From Acidimicrobiales bacterium (GTDB lineage Bacteria > Actinomycetota > Acidimicrobiia > Acidimicrobiales > RAAP-2): DNA of 34,936 nucleotides. Location: contig JADGOG010000014.1 in the NCBI GenBank assembly GCA_017883065.1, positions 1-34,936 on the forward strand, in the 5' to 3' direction. The notes below the pieces were generated by a model. It had not been told where the DNA came from. It saw only the letters and a list, made by a program, of their open reading frames with translations, and searched no databases. The position numbers were made by a program, and so were the translations under genes. Positions 15,367-26,424 of this stretch are shown piece after piece (position 1 is the first letter of the stretch; the number at the start of each line of letters is the position of its first letter).

Positions 15367-16650
15367 ATGGTGGCCACGAGCCCCCGGGGCAGGGTGCAGC
15401 GAGTTGGGCATGCCGCCGTCGACACGGTGCGATGGACGGCGGGAGCCGTCGCGGCCGTGGTGCTCGTCGTCGGGTGCGCAATCACTGCCGCCGACGCCGG
15501 TGCCGCCGGAGCCGGTGCCGGAGCACACGCAGGGGGTGGTCCCGGGAGCCCGGCCGCCTTCTACCGGACCCCGGGCCCGCTCCCCCAGGAGCCTCCCGGA
15601 GCGATCGTCCGTTCGGTGGTGATCCCGTCGGCCGGGCTCCTGCCCGGGGGTGCCACTGCGTATCGGATCCTCTACCATTCGCAGTCGATCGCCGGAGCCG
15701 ACATCGCCGTCTCCGGAGTGGTGGTCGTCCCCGGTGGGACACCGCCTCCCGGTGGCTTCCCCATCGTGGCCTGGGCACACGGAACGACCGGGCTGTCCGA
15801 TCAGTGCGCGCCCTCCCTCGGCGGGTTCGCCTCCATCCCGTCGCTCACCGCCTTCCTCGATCGCGGGATGATCGTCGCCGCCACCGACTACGAAGGGCTG
15901 GGCACACCGGGGATCCATCCCTACCTGGTTGGCCAGAGCGAGGCCCAGAGCGTGCTCGACAGCGCCCGGGCCGCCCGCAATCTGGCGGGTGTGACCGCCT
16001 CCAATCAGGTGGCCGTGGTGGGGTACTCGCAGGGAGGACAGGCCGCTCTGTTCGCCGCCCAGATCGCCGCCGCCTACTCGCCCGAGCTCTTTGTGGCCGG
16101 AGCAGTGGCGGCGGCACCGGTCACCTCACTTGACGAGTTCGTCCCGGCCACGCCGTCATCGGAGCACGACCCGGACGCCGTCTACGCCTTGATGGCCCTG
16201 GACGCATGGTCGAGGGCCTATGGCAATCTGCCCCTCTCGTCGGTGCTGACCGGTACGTTGGTCCGGCAGGCACCGGCCATCGCCAGCCGGTGCATCGACG
16301 CACTGGCTGCGACGTACGACACGGCCGATGCCGGTCGTCTGTTCCGGAGCGGATGGGAAAGCGACCCGGGGGTGCGCACAGACGCGGCGCGAAACCGGCC
16401 GGGACAGGCACCCACCTCCACCCCCGTGCTGGTGGTCGAAGGGACCAAGGACAAGGTCACCCCGTACCGGGTCGTCACCGATTTCGTCGCCGCCGACCTG
16501 TGCCGCAGCCAGCACGACACCGTCCAGTACGACTCGATCGCCGGCACAGATCACGGCGGGGTCTTCGCGACGGCGGCGCCCCAGATCCTCCGGTGGGTCA
16601 CCCAACGACTGTCCGGTGCGGCGCCACCGGACACGTGCGAGGTGAGGTGA
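15367..16650 (+). CDS. secreted alpha/beta-hydrolase, LIP-type lipase
   Basis: A 427-residue alpha/beta-hydrolase with an N-terminal hydrophobic segment (about 24-45, TAGAVAAVVLVVGCAITAAD), which is a signal peptide or anchor, then an Ala/Gly-rich stretch. The catalytic triad can be placed: S221 in GYSQGG, D362 in EGTKDKVTP and H396 in GTDHGG. The block AWAHGTTGLSDQCAPS and the ATDYEGLGTPG segment match the secretory lipase (LIP) family found in actinobacteria and fungi. It probably hydrolyses esters outside the cytoplasmic membrane. ATG 15367 has TACTGT 8 nt upstream. The gene converges on ftsX with 27 bp between stops. Confidence 0.88.
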   Translation: MVATSPRGRVQRVGHAAVDTVRWTAGAVAAVVLVVGCAITAADAGAAGAGAGAHAGGGPGSPAAFYRTPGPLPQEPPGAIVRSVVIPSAGLLPGGATAYRILYHSQSIAGADIAVSGVVVVPGGTPPPGGFPIVAWAHGTTGLSDQCAPSLGGFASIPSLTAFLDRGMIVAATDYEGLGTPGIHPYLVGQSEAQSVLDSARAARNLAGVTASNQVAVVGYSQGGQAALFAAQIAAAYSPELFVAGAVAAAPVTSLDEFVPATPSSEHDPDAVYALMALDAWSRAYGNLPLSSVLTGTLVRQAPAIASRCIDALAATYDTADAGRLFRSGWESDPGVRTDAARNRPGQAPTSTPVLVVEGTKDKVTPYRVVTDFVAADLCRSQHDTVQYDSIAGTDHGGVFATAAPQILRWVTQRLSGAAPPDTCEVR

Positions 16651-16677
16651 CCGAACCGGTCGGTCGGACGGCCGGGG

Positions 16678-17568
16678 TCAGACGTCGAGGAAGCGACGTA
16701 CGGCGAACGCAGATCCGACCACGCCGACCACCACGCCGACGGCACCGACCAGGATGCAGGTGCCGGCGACCTCCCAGCCACTGAGTGACATCTGGGCGAT
16801 GATGTTGCCCTGGTTGGCCGCCGTCTTGACCGTGTCCAGGCCGATGCCCCAGTAGAGGGCGAGCACCACCAGTACGGCGACCGCCGCTCCGGCCAACCCC
16901 TGCATCAGGCCTTCGGCCATGAACGGGAGTCGGATGAACCAGTTGGTGGCACCGACCAGCTTCATCACCGACACCTCACGTCGTCGAGCGAAGATGGCCA
17001 TGCGGATGGTGTTGAGGATGAGCACGGACGCGGACAGGAGCAGGATCACCGCCACCGACAAGAACACCCACTGCAGGATGCGGATCACGCTCTGCATGGT
17101 CTTGATCTGCTGGCCCGGGTACTTGACGTCGTAGACGCCGGGTCTGCCGATGAAGTTCTGGTAGACGGCCGCCGCCTGGGAAGGGTCGTTGAGGACGCAC
17201 CGGTACGACGAGGGGTAGTCGGCCTCGGCGGTGGCGGCGAACTCGTCGGCCGGTTCGATGACCCGCGCCTCGTTGTAGTCGAAGGACTGGGACCGGAAGA
17301 CGCACGACTTGATGTACGGGGAGTTGTCCAGCTCCGACTTGATGGCGGCGGACTGGGAGGGCGGCGCGGTCGGCTTCACCCAGACGATGGCCTGCACCCC
17401 GTTCTGCCATTGCTCGGTGGCCTTCGACGCACCCTGCTTCAACAGGAGCGACGAGCCCACCAGGGCGAGGGAGACGGCCACCGTCAAGATGGCGGCCACG
17501 GTCATCAGGCGGTTGCGCCACAGGTTGGTGACGGCCTCCCGTGAGACGTACGACGCGGAGACCGGCAT
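16678..17568 (-). CDS. ftsX: cell division protein FtsX
   Basis: A 296-residue permease-like partner of FtsE. It has the FtsX topology: a cytoplasmic start (SYVSREAVTNLWRNRLMTVAA), a first membrane helix at about 22-44, and an external loop of about 120 residues holding QWQNGVQAIVWVKP and FRSQSFDYNEARVI. Three C-terminal helices follow, with the cytoplasmic RREVSVMKLVGATNWFIRLPF loop. FtsEX couples ATP hydrolysis inside the cell to activation of peptidoglycan hydrolases outside. The start ATG at 17568 shares one base with the ftsE stop (TGATG), so translation is coupled. In many actinobacteria smpB follows ftsX; here the next gene is a convergent lipase. Confidence 0.95.
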   Translation of the reverse strand: MPVSASYVSREAVTNLWRNRLMTVAAILTVAVSLALVGSSLLLKQGASKATEQWQNGVQAIVWVKPTAPPSQSAAIKSELDNSPYIKSCVFRSQSFDYNEARVIEPADEFAATAEADYPSSYRCVLNDPSQAAAVYQNFIGRPGVYDVKYPGQQIKTMQSVIRILQWVFLSVAVILLLSASVLILNTIRMAIFARRREVSVMKLVGATNWFIRLPFMAEGLMQGLAGAAVAVLVVLALYWGIGLDTVKTAANQGNIIAQMSLSGWEVAGTCILVGAVGVVVGVVGSAFAVRRFLDV

Positions 17569-18359
17569 CAGGCGCCGGCCGCGAAGCGGTCAGGGAACTC
17601 GTCGCCGTCCGCACGCGGTGGCGCCTGTTCCACCTTCTGACCGGTCGGCGATCCCGCCCCGGCCGCGGCCGTGGCGCTGTCAATGCCATAGACGCCGTGG
17701 GCCTGGTCGCGGACCAGGGCGCCACGGTCCAACTCGATGACCCGGCGGCGCATCTGGTCGACCATGCCGGCATCGTGGGTGGCGATGATCACCGTGGTGC
17801 CGGTGCGGTTGATCCGGTCGAGCAGGCGCATGATACCGAGGCTGGTGCTCGGGTCGAGGTTGCCGGTGGGCTCGTCGGCCAGCAGGATCAGCGGGCGGTT
17901 GACGAAGGCACGCGCCACCGCCACCCGCTGCTGCTCACCACCGGAGAGCTCGTGGGGGAGGTTCTCGCTCTTCTTGGTCAGTCCGACCAGGTCGAGGACC
18001 TGGGGGACCTGGGAGGCGATGACGTGCTTGGGCCGACCGATGACCTCCAGGGCGAAGGCCACGTTCTCGAAGACGGTCTTGTTGGGGAGCAGACGGAAGT
18101 CCTGGAACACACAGCCGATGTTGCGCCGCAGGTAGGGGATGCGCCACTTGGACAGGTGGCCGATCTCCTTGCCCGCCTCCCAGATGCGTCCAGAGTCCGG
18201 GACCTCCTCGCGTAGGAGGAGCCGGATGAATGTGGTCTTCCCTGATCCAGAGGGTCCGACCAGGAAGACGAACTCCCCCTTGTCGATCTCGACGGTGCAG
18301 TCGTTGAGTGCGACCGTCGAGCCCTTGTACGTCTTGGTGACGTTCTGGAACTTGATCAT
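17568..18359 (-). CDS. ftsE: cell division ATP-binding protein FtsE
   Basis: A 263-residue ABC ATPase of the FtsEX complex at the division septum. It opens [20 protein letters not shown]; Walker A is GPSGSGKTT (35-43), then [22 protein letters not shown], signature [19 protein letters not shown] and Walker [14 protein letters not shown]. The core ends near residue 222, and a tail of about 40 residues (Ala/Gly/Pro-rich, then acidic) follows that most FtsE proteins lack. ATG 18359 matches the family start; an upstream TTG at 18395 would add 12 residues and is unlikely. It lies 166 bp downstream of prfB and overlaps ftsX by one base. Confidence 0.96.
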   Translation of the reverse strand: MIKFQNVTKTYKGSTVALNDCTVEIDKGEFVFLVGPSGSGKTTFIRLLLREEVPDSGRIWEAGKEIGHLSKWRIPYLRRNIGCVFQDFRLLPNKTVFENVAFALEVIGRPKHVIASQVPQVLDLVGLTKKSENLPHELSGGEQQRVAVARAFVNRPLILLADEPTGNLDPSTSLGIMRLLDRINRTGTTVIIATHDAGMVDQMRRRVIELDRGALVRDQAHGVYGIDSATAAAGAGSPTGQKVEQAPPRADGDEFPDRFAAGA

Positions 18360-18525
18360 GAGGCCACCCGGGGCGCGATGAGGACGAGGGTGCAATACGG
18401 AGTTCTCATTCCCATCGATGCTACCGCCACTCGCCCATGAAATGGTTCAGGCCCTCTGACCACCGGAGACGTGTTGTCCCTACCGTGTCCTGGTACATGG
18501 TGCGGCGATCATGCTGGTGGGGGGC

Positions 18526-19686
18526 TCAGTCGGCGTCGCGGCGCTCCTCGGCGCGTCGACGCAGCTCCGCTTCGATGAAGGCATCGAGGTCGCCGTCCAG
18601 CACCGCCTCCACATTGCCCGTCTCCTCGTTGCTGCGCAGGTCCTTGACCAGCTGGTAGGGCGCCATGACATACGAGCGGATCTGGTTCCCCCATGCATTG
18701 TCGGTCCGATCACCTGACAGTTGGTCGAGAGTGGCCCGGTGCTCGGCGCGTTGCCGTTCTGCCAACTTGGCTCCGAGGACCTGCATGGCCTTGGCCTTGT
18801 TCTGGTGCTGACTCCGTTGGTTCTGGCACGACACCACGATCCCGGTCGGGAGGTGGGTGAGCCGGACTGCAGAGTCGGTCTTGTTGACGTGTTGCCCACC
18901 CGCTCCCGAGGAGCGGTAGGTGTCGATGCGCAAGTCCTTCTCGTCGATCTCCACCTCGCCGGACACATCCTCGAGGAACGGGACCACGTCGAGCGAGGCG
19001 AAACTGGTCTGCCGTCGGTGCTGCGCGTCGAACGGAGAGATGCGCACCAGCCGGTGGACCCCGCGTTCCGCAGCCAGCAGGCCGAAGGCGTAGCGACCCT
19101 TGATGATGAAAGTGGCCGACATCAGGCCGGCCTCCTGTCCCTCGGTCGCCTCCTCCACCTCGATGTCGAAGCCCCGGCGTTCGGCCCAGCGCGAGTACAT
19201 GCGCAGCATCATCTCGGCCCAGTCCTGGGCGTCGGTCCCCCCGGCGCCGGCGTGGATCTCGGCCACCGCGTCACCGTCGTCGTACTTCCCGGCGAACAAC
19301 GAACGGAGCTCGAGGATGCGGAGCCGCCGGTCCAGATCGGCGAGGACCTCTTCCGCTTCGGGACGGAGGGACGGGTCGTCCTCCTCCTCGAGCAGCTCGT
19401 TGAGGGTCTGCGCATCGGAGAGCTGCCCGGCCAGTGCCGCCAACAGTTCGAGGTCCTCGGTGACACGGCCGAGCTCGGTGGTCACCGCACGGGCGTTGTC
19501 GGCGTCGTCCCACAGCCCGGGCTCGGATGCCGCCTGCTCCAGTTCGGCCCTCCGCTCGTTCAGACGGTCGACGGCCAGGAAGCGCCCGGCCTCCTCCAGC
19601 CGCTCGGCCAGGGCGTCCAACATGACCGGGATGTCCACGCGCTCGGGCTCGCCAGCCCCCTTGCGGGAGCCATCCGCCGGTGCCAT
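18526..19686 (-). CDS. prfB: peptide chain release factor 2
   Basis: A 386-residue class I release factor that recognises UGA and UAA. The codon-reading tripeptide SPF is at 217-219 and the peptidyl-hydrolysis GGQ at 263-265 (RSSGAGGQHVNKTDSAVRL), which separates it from RF1. There is no in-frame stop early in the gene, so the programmed +1 frameshift found in many bacterial prfB genes is absent. ATG 19686 begins one base after the secA stop (TGA-G-ATG), suggesting coupled translation. The first ~20 residues (MAPADGSRKGAGEPERVDIP) are non-conserved; M22 is an alternative start. Confidence 0.96.
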   Translation of the reverse strand: MAPADGSRKGAGEPERVDIPVMLDALAERLEEAGRFLAVDRLNERRAELEQAASEPGLWDDADNARAVTTELGRVTEDLELLAALAGQLSDAQTLNELLEEEDDPSLRPEAEEVLADLDRRLRILELRSLFAGKYDDGDAVAEIHAGAGGTDAQDWAEMMLRMYSRWAERRGFDIEVEEATEGQEAGLMSATFIIKGRYAFGLLAAERGVHRLVRISPFDAQHRRQTSFASLDVVPFLEDVSGEVEIDEKDLRIDTYRSSGAGGQHVNKTDSAVRLTHLPTGIVVSCQNQRSQHQNKAKAMQVLGAKLAERQRAEHRATLDQLSGDRTDNAWGNQIRSYVMAPYQLVKDLRSNEETGNVEAVLDGDLDAFIEAELRRRAEERRDAD

Positions 19687-19687
19687 C

Positions 19688-22456
<2,769 letters not shown>

Positions 22457-22465
22457 GGGTGGCCC

Positions 22466-22471
22466 ACTCTA
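22466..22471 (-). promoter_or_regulatory. -10 element (TAGAGT) of secA
   Basis: TAGAGT ends 9 nt before the secA ATG, and CTGTCA (four of six matches to TTGACA) is 16 bp upstream on the minus strand. This would give secA its own promoter with a leader of only about two nucleotides. Confidence 0.45.
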
Positions 22472-22555
22472 CCGTCGCGGCCACGGCTGACAGGCTGCAT
22501 CGTCCCGCGCACCTCCCGTCGGGGGTGCACCAGATTGCCCGACGCGCCTCTCGGT

Positions 22556-22582
22556 GAGGGCGGCGGGTTGGGTCCCGCCCTC
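22556..22582 (-). terminator. stem-loop at the end of hpf
   Basis: GAGGGC (22556-22561) pairs with GCCCTC (22577-22582), and GGG with CCC inside, leaving a three-base bulge and a TTGGGT loop. It overlaps the hpf stop codon. There is no T-tract. It may end the hpf transcript before secA. Confidence 0.4.
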
Positions 22583-22946
22583 AGGCGGTGCGGACCCGTT
22601 CGCGGAGGACGGACACCGAGTTGGCGGGTCGGCGGCGGGGATGGGTCCGCCCGACGATGCGGCCCTTGGTCTTCTCGAGCTGGTGCTCGAGCTTCTCCAC
22701 CACCAGGTCGACCGCCACCAGTGGGACAGGGGCAGCGGCACGGGCCCTGATCGAACGCCCGTGGCCGACGATGATCACCTCACAGCATTCCTTGTCGGCG
22801 ATCCTCGGATTGCGCTCCTCCGAGAAGTGGACCTCCGCTCGATCGAGCCCGGGGCACAAGCGGCCGAGTCGGCCCACTTTCTCCTCCGTGAGCGCCCTCA
22901 CGTCGGTGGACACGATTCTCCTGCCATGTGCGATGACCACGTCCAT
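22581..22946 (-). CDS. hpf: ribosome hibernation promoting factor, short form
   Basis: A 121-residue protein matching the N-terminal S30AE domain of HPF/RaiA, which binds the 30S decoding centre and silences ribosomes in stationary phase or stress. Visible are DVVIAHGRRIVSTDVRALTEEKVGRL, AEVHFSEERNPRI, EVIIVGHGRSIRARA, and the closing helix VDLVVEKLEHQLEKTKGRI. The C-terminal dimerisation domain of long HPF, usual in actinobacteria and often encoded next to secA, is missing. The 124 bp before secA are too short to hold it in another frame. ATG 22946 has AGGAGG 8 nt upstream. A 552-bp non-coding stretch precedes the gene. Confidence 0.9.
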   Translation of the reverse strand: MDVVIAHGRRIVSTDVRALTEEKVGRLGRLCPGLDRAEVHFSEERNPRIADKECCEVIIVGHGRSIRARAAAPVPLVAVDLVVEKLEHQLEKTKGRIVGRTHPRRRPANSVSVLRERVRTA

Positions 22947-23498
22947 ACTGTTCGCCTCCTGGTTGTGCTGGTGGAACTACCTGTACGGTCGGCCGGTCCT
23001 CCTGATCGGTCGTCGGGTTACTGGTGTGAGCTGCGTGCGGCTGACCTGGTCTTTGACCCCACACTCGCCTGCTGGAGGAGTTGCGGCCGGGCCACGGCGG
23101 TACCGGCACGAAGTGGCCGGTGTCCCTGCGGAGCCCTTGATGGCACGCGTCATCCTCTCTCCGTCCGCCCCCGACAGCCGGGGACGCCACGGGCAGGTCT
23201 TACTCCTAAGCCGCACCATGCTCAGCAACCACAAGTTGCCTTACGTGGGTCGTTTTGCCTGCGACTGGCTTCGACTTGCAACCACAGACCCGCATGCAGC
23301 TCACCCTGGAAGTGTACGCCCCGCTCGCCGGAATACCAGGGGAGATCGGTCCGAGTTCACCAGGTTGTGACCGGGCCGTCATCGAACGGCAACGTGGGCC
23401 GGACGATGGGAGCCGGACTGAGCAGGGGGGACCCTCAGCTCGGATGTCCTGTCTGCTCGATCGGCGCACCGCCAGACGAGGAGGCCGCCTCAGCTGCC
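22947..23498. other. 552-bp non-coding stretch upstream of hpf
   Basis: No convincing gene on either strand. GC is lower than in the flanking genes, especially about 23200-23300. It holds the hpf ribosome site (AGGAGG, 8 nt before the ATG), a strong hairpin at 23102-23121, and GCAACCACA twice (23225-23233 and 23278-23286; TGTGGTTGC on the hpf strand). It contains no known riboswitch or small RNA that I can recognise. It probably includes the 3' end of the isomerase operon and the promoter and leader of hpf. Confidence 0.55.
23102..23121 (-). promoter_or_regulatory. stem-loop in the hpf leader
   Basis: On the minus strand ACCGG-C-CAC-TTC-GTG-CCGGT forms an 8-bp stem with one bulged C and a three-base loop. 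It lies about 155 bp upstream of the hpf start. No T-tract follows, so it could be a leader structure, an RNA-protein site or a terminator of the operon upstream. Confidence 0.4.
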
Positions 23499-24581
23499 TC
23501 AGCCGGCTCCGACGGCGAGGTCGTTCTTCAGGTCCACCAGGACGGGGATGGGACCGGGGTCGATCCCCTCGTTGCCGGCCAGGTGGAGGGAGACGAAGTC
23601 GCCGATGAGGGCCAGGTCGAGCAGCTGGGCCAGGTCGCCCTCGCCCGACGCCCTGACCTCGATCACGTCGGCCATGACCTCTCGAAGGACGTCGGCCACC
23701 AGCTCGAAGCGCCGGCTCACCTGGGGGTGCTCGGCGTCGTGGCGCAGGTTGACCAGGGTGATCAACTGGCGGGTGGCGTCCCCGTGCTGACCCCAACCGG
23801 CCAACTCGTTGTGGCACAGCTCGGGATAGACGTTGAAGAAGGCCGGGCACTTGGCATTCTCGTTGATCTGGGCCTTCCACCGCAGGGCGGCGGCGGCGCC
23901 CAGGTCGCCGGAGCTGTGCACCAGGGGGATGGTGCGGCCGATCTGACGGGCCAGGTCCTCGGCCAGGCTGCCCGGGCGGGCCAGCTGGTCCCTCCGGATC
24001 CGGAGCTGCTCGACTGCCTGGTCCACCCACTGGATGGCCCCGGGGAACAGGCCGATCTCCTCCAGCAGCACCAACGGCGGGATGGACATGGCCCCGAGGG
24101 CCGCTCGCGGTTGGGGGATGTCGGTGGGGACCGGTACCACCGGCACGTCCCACTCTCGGGCCAGATCGACCAGGGCCCCACCCCCGGACACCACGATCAA
24201 CGAGGCGCCGGCCTCGTAGGCCCCGGCGGCCGCCTCGAGCGTCTCTTCGGTGTTGCCCGAGAACGACATGGCGAACACCAGGGATCCGGTGCCCACGAAG
24301 TCGGGTGGCTCGTAGCCTTTGACCACGGTGACCGGGACAGGCATGAACGGGGCGGCCGCGGCCACCAGCAGGTCGCCGGCGATCCCGCTGCCGCCCATGC
24401 CGAGGACGACCACGTTCTCCACCTGGTCGTGCCCGGGCAGACCGGCGAGCCCGCGGGCCGACGACACCGCAGTGGCCACCTGCTCGGGCAGCCCCACGGT
24501 CGCTCCCCACATGTCGAGGGAGTCCACGTCCAGCGGCGACGGGTACACGGAGGCGGGACCGCGTTCGGCCGCCGTCATCAT
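23499..24581 (-). CDS. SIS-domain phosphosugar isomerase, bifunctional PGI/PMI type
   Basis: A 360-residue protein with two SIS folds. The first has VVVLGMGGSGIAGDLL and MSFSGNTEETLEAA, the sugar-phosphate binding strands; the second contains the INENAKCPAFFNVYPELCHNELAGW block with the conserved Glu and His typical of the bacterial PGI/PMI C-terminal domain. Such enzymes interconvert fructose-6-phosphate with glucose- or mannose-6-phosphate. The start ATG 24581 overlaps the stop of the upstream Trm112-like gene (ATGATGA); a second ATG three bases in is equally possible. It is the last gene of the manB operon. Mycobacteria carry a comparable manB-linked SIS protein, so the role is probably in mannose or hexose-phosphate supply. 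Whether both activities are present cannot be told. Confidence 0.88.
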   Translation of the reverse strand: MMTAAERGPASVYPSPLDVDSLDMWGATVGLPEQVATAVSSARGLAGLPGHDQVENVVVLGMGGSGIAGDLLVAAAAPFMPVPVTVVKGYEPPDFVGTGSLVFAMSFSGNTEETLEAAAGAYEAGASLIVVSGGGALVDLAREWDVPVVPVPTDIPQPRAALGAMSIPPLVLLEEIGLFPGAIQWVDQAVEQLRIRRDQLARPGSLAEDLARQIGRTIPLVHSSGDLGAAAALRWKAQINENAKCPAFFNVYPELCHNELAGWGQHGDATRQLITLVNLRHDAEHPQVSRRFELVADVLREVMADVIEVRASGEGDLAQLLDLALIGDFVSLHLAGNEGIDPGPIPVLVDLKNDLAVGAG

Positions 24582-24823
24582 GATCCGGCAGCTCCCCCGG
24601 TGCTCGGCACGTGGTCGGCCTCAGCCTTGGCGGTCAGCCGGTCGTGCTCGGCGTCGTCAACGGCATGGGCCTCGTCGATCAGCATCACCGGGATGCCGTC
24701 ACGCACGTCGTAGGAGCGGTGTAGCCGCGGGTTGTACAGCAGGTCCTCATCGGCGAAGTACAAGAGCGGCCCCTTGTCCTCGGGGCAGGCCAGCACGTCA
24801 ATGAGCAGCGGTTCGAGCGTCAT
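24578..24823 (-). CDS. Trm112-family small protein
   Basis: An 81-residue protein of the Trm112/UPF0434 family: LLIDVLACPEDKGPLLYFADEDLLYNPRLHRSYDVRDGIPVML. In the canonical family two CxxC pairs bind zinc; here only the single Cys in ACPED survives and DxLYNPRLHRSYDVRDGIPVML takes the usual positions, as in several bacterial members. Bacterial Trm112-like proteins are small partners of methyltransferases or other enzymes; the partner is unknown. ATG 24823 has AAAGGA 7 nt upstream, and a longer frame reaching 25021 has no family similarity. It sits between manB (68 bp upstream) and the isomerase (overlapping). Confidence 0.85.
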   Translation of the reverse strand: MTLEPLLIDVLACPEDKGPLLYFADEDLLYNPRLHRSYDVRDGIPVMLIDEAHAVDDAEHDRLTAKAEADHVPSTGGAAGS

Positions 24824-24891
24824 CGTCCAGTCCTTTCTCGTCGATCTCACCGGAAGTGGGGTGCACCCACCTGGTGCTGGTGGACATCGGT

Positions 24892-26283
24892 TCAGGCACC
24901 GAGCAGCCGGGCGATGTCCGCCTGCACCTCGGCCACCCGGGCGGCACAGGAGGCGGCGTCCGGGGCTTCCACGTTGAGACGGAGCAGCGGCTCGGTGTTC
25001 GAGGGCCGGAGGTTGTACCACCAGTCGCCCCGGTCGACGGTCAGGCCGTCGAGGCGGTCCGCCGTGCCCAGCGCCCCGCCGGCGGCCTCCACCTCGGCGG
25101 CCATGAGCTCGACTGCGCCGGCCGGGTCGTCGACCACCGTGTTGATCTCCCCCGAGGCGGCGTAGCGCTTGAAGGGTGCCAACAGCTCCGAAAGCGGCTT
25201 GCCGGTGACGCTGAGGAGCTCGAGCACCACCATGGCGGCGATGATGCCCGAGTCGGCCCGGTAGTTGTCGCGGAAGTAGTAGTGGCCGGAATGCTCACCA
25301 CCGAAGATCGCCCCCGACTCGGCCATGACCTGCTTGATGAAGCTGTGGCCGACCTGGGTTCGGATGCCCACCCCGCCCTTCTCGGCGATGACCTCGGGAA
25401 CCACCTTGGAGCAGATGCAGTTGTAGAGCACGGTGGCGCCGGGGTACTTGTCGAGCATGGAGGACGCCACCAGGGCGGTGGTCAGGGATCCCGACACCGG
25501 CTCGGCCTTCTCGTCCACCAGGAACACCCGGTCGGCGTCTCCGTCGAATGCGAGGCCCACGTCGGCGCCGCCGGCCAGGACCGCGTTCTTCAGCGACACC
25601 AGGTTCTCCGGTTGGATGGGATCGGCCGGGTGGTTGGGGAAGTTGCCGTCCAGCTCGGGGAAGAGGATCTCCACATCGAAGGGGAGTCCCTCGAACACCT
25701 TGGGGGCCACCAGGCCGCCCATCCCGTTGGCAGTGTCCGCCACCACCCGCAGCGGGCGCAGGGTGGAGACATCGACGAACGAACGCACGTGGTCGGCATA
25801 GGCCTCGAGCACCGAGCGCTCGTCGAGCGGAGCCAGCGCGCCCGGATCGAGGTCGGGAGGACCGGTGGTGCCCCACTCCTCGAGCAGGGCCTCGGCGGTG
25901 GCCTGGATCTCGGCGAGACCGGTGTCGCGGCCGATGGGACGGGCACCGGAAAGACACAGTTTCAGGCCGTTGTACTTGGCCGGGTTGTGCGAGGCGGTGA
26001 ACATCGCCCCGGGGGCGTCGAGGCTGCCGGCGGCGAAGTAGAGCAGATCGGTGGAGGCCAGGCCGAGGTCGGTGACGGCGACCCCGACTGAGCGTGCCCC
26101 GTCGGCGAATGCCCGGGCCAGCGAGACGCCCGACTCCCGCATGTCCCGGGCCACGAGGAGGCGGGGCCCTCCGGTGAACCGGGCAACGGCCATCCCGATG
26201 GCACGGAACTGGTCGGCGTTGAGCTCGTCGGGGACGACCCCTCGGATGTCGTATGCCTTGAATACGGAAGAGAGGCTGCCCAT
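24892..26283 (-). CDS. manB: phosphomannomutase/phosphoglucomutase
   Basis: A 463-residue alpha-D-phosphohexomutase that moves phosphate between C6 and C1 of mannose or glucose. All four active-site loops are present: the phosphoserine TASHNP with S98; the metal loop DGDADR (247-252); the sugar-binding GGEHSGH; and the phosphate-binding RPSNTEP near the C-terminus. The start is FKAYDIRG, the family's usual opening. The product feeds GDP-mannose and related sugars for cell-envelope glycolipids and glycans. ATG 26283 has TAGGAT 9 nt upstream. It is the first gene of manB - Trm112-like - SIS isomerase and is divergent from the amidase gene 141 bp away. Confidence 0.95.
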   Translation of the reverse strand: MGSLSSVFKAYDIRGVVPDELNADQFRAIGMAVARFTGGPRLLVARDMRESGVSLARAFADGARSVGVAVTDLGLASTDLLYFAAGSLDAPGAMFTASHNPAKYNGLKLCLSGARPIGRDTGLAEIQATAEALLEEWGTTGPPDLDPGALAPLDERSVLEAYADHVRSFVDVSTLRPLRVVADTANGMGGLVAPKVFEGLPFDVEILFPELDGNFPNHPADPIQPENLVSLKNAVLAGGADVGLAFDGDADRVFLVDEKAEPVSGSLTTALVASSMLDKYPGATVLYNCICSKVVPEVIAEKGGVGIRTQVGHSFIKQVMAESGAIFGGEHSGHYYFRDNYRADSGIIAAMVVLELLSVTGKPLSELLAPFKRYAASGEINTVVDDPAGAVELMAAEVEAAGGALGTADRLDGLTVDRGDWWYNLRPSNTEPLLRLNVEAPDAASCAARVAEVQADIARLLGA

Positions 26284-26292
26284 GGCCGGCTC

Positions 26293-26298
26293 ATCCTA
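26293..26298 (-). promoter_or_regulatory. -10 element (TAGGAT on the minus strand) of manB
   Basis: TAGGAT ends 9 nt before the manB ATG, with no ribosome site in the gap. The leader would be a few nucleotides at most. No good -35 is seen. Confidence 0.4.
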
Positions 26299-26412
26299 GT
26301 CAGACCGCCAATGGTCATCGTTGGAGCAGGCCAGGACTGGCTGCACAGACCGGTGGCGCAGACGGGCCGGGCGGCCCGGCGGGATGGCGGTCCCCCGGAA
26401 GCGGGTCTGTGG

Positions 26413-26418
26413 CAGGAT
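26413..26418 (+). promoter_or_regulatory. -10-like element (CAGGAT) of the amidase gene
   Basis: CAGGAT ends 6 nt before the GTG at 26425. It deviates from TANNNT at the first base, like the GlxA promoter. The call depends on the leaderless pattern of its neighbours. Confidence 0.35.
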
Positions 26419-26424
26419 CGCGTG

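Noticed and set aside
16651-16677. Terminator between lipase and ftsX
   Set aside because: CCGG repeats are present, but no stem longer than four base pairs with a sensible loop can be drawn.
18526-19686. Programmed frameshift in prfB
   Set aside because: I looked for an early in-frame TGA with a CTTTGA-type slippery site; the frame is uninterrupted from ATG 19686.
23155-23300. Possible tRNA or known riboswitch upstream of hpf
   Set aside because: The GCTTCGACTTGCAACC stretch does not fold into a T-arm and acceptor stem, and no conserved riboswitch box (B12, TPP, FMN, ydaO) is present.
22554-24713. 719-codon open frame on the plus strand across hpf and the isomerase
   Set aside because: Antisense shadow of real minus-strand genes and of the non-coding gap; no recognisable domain.
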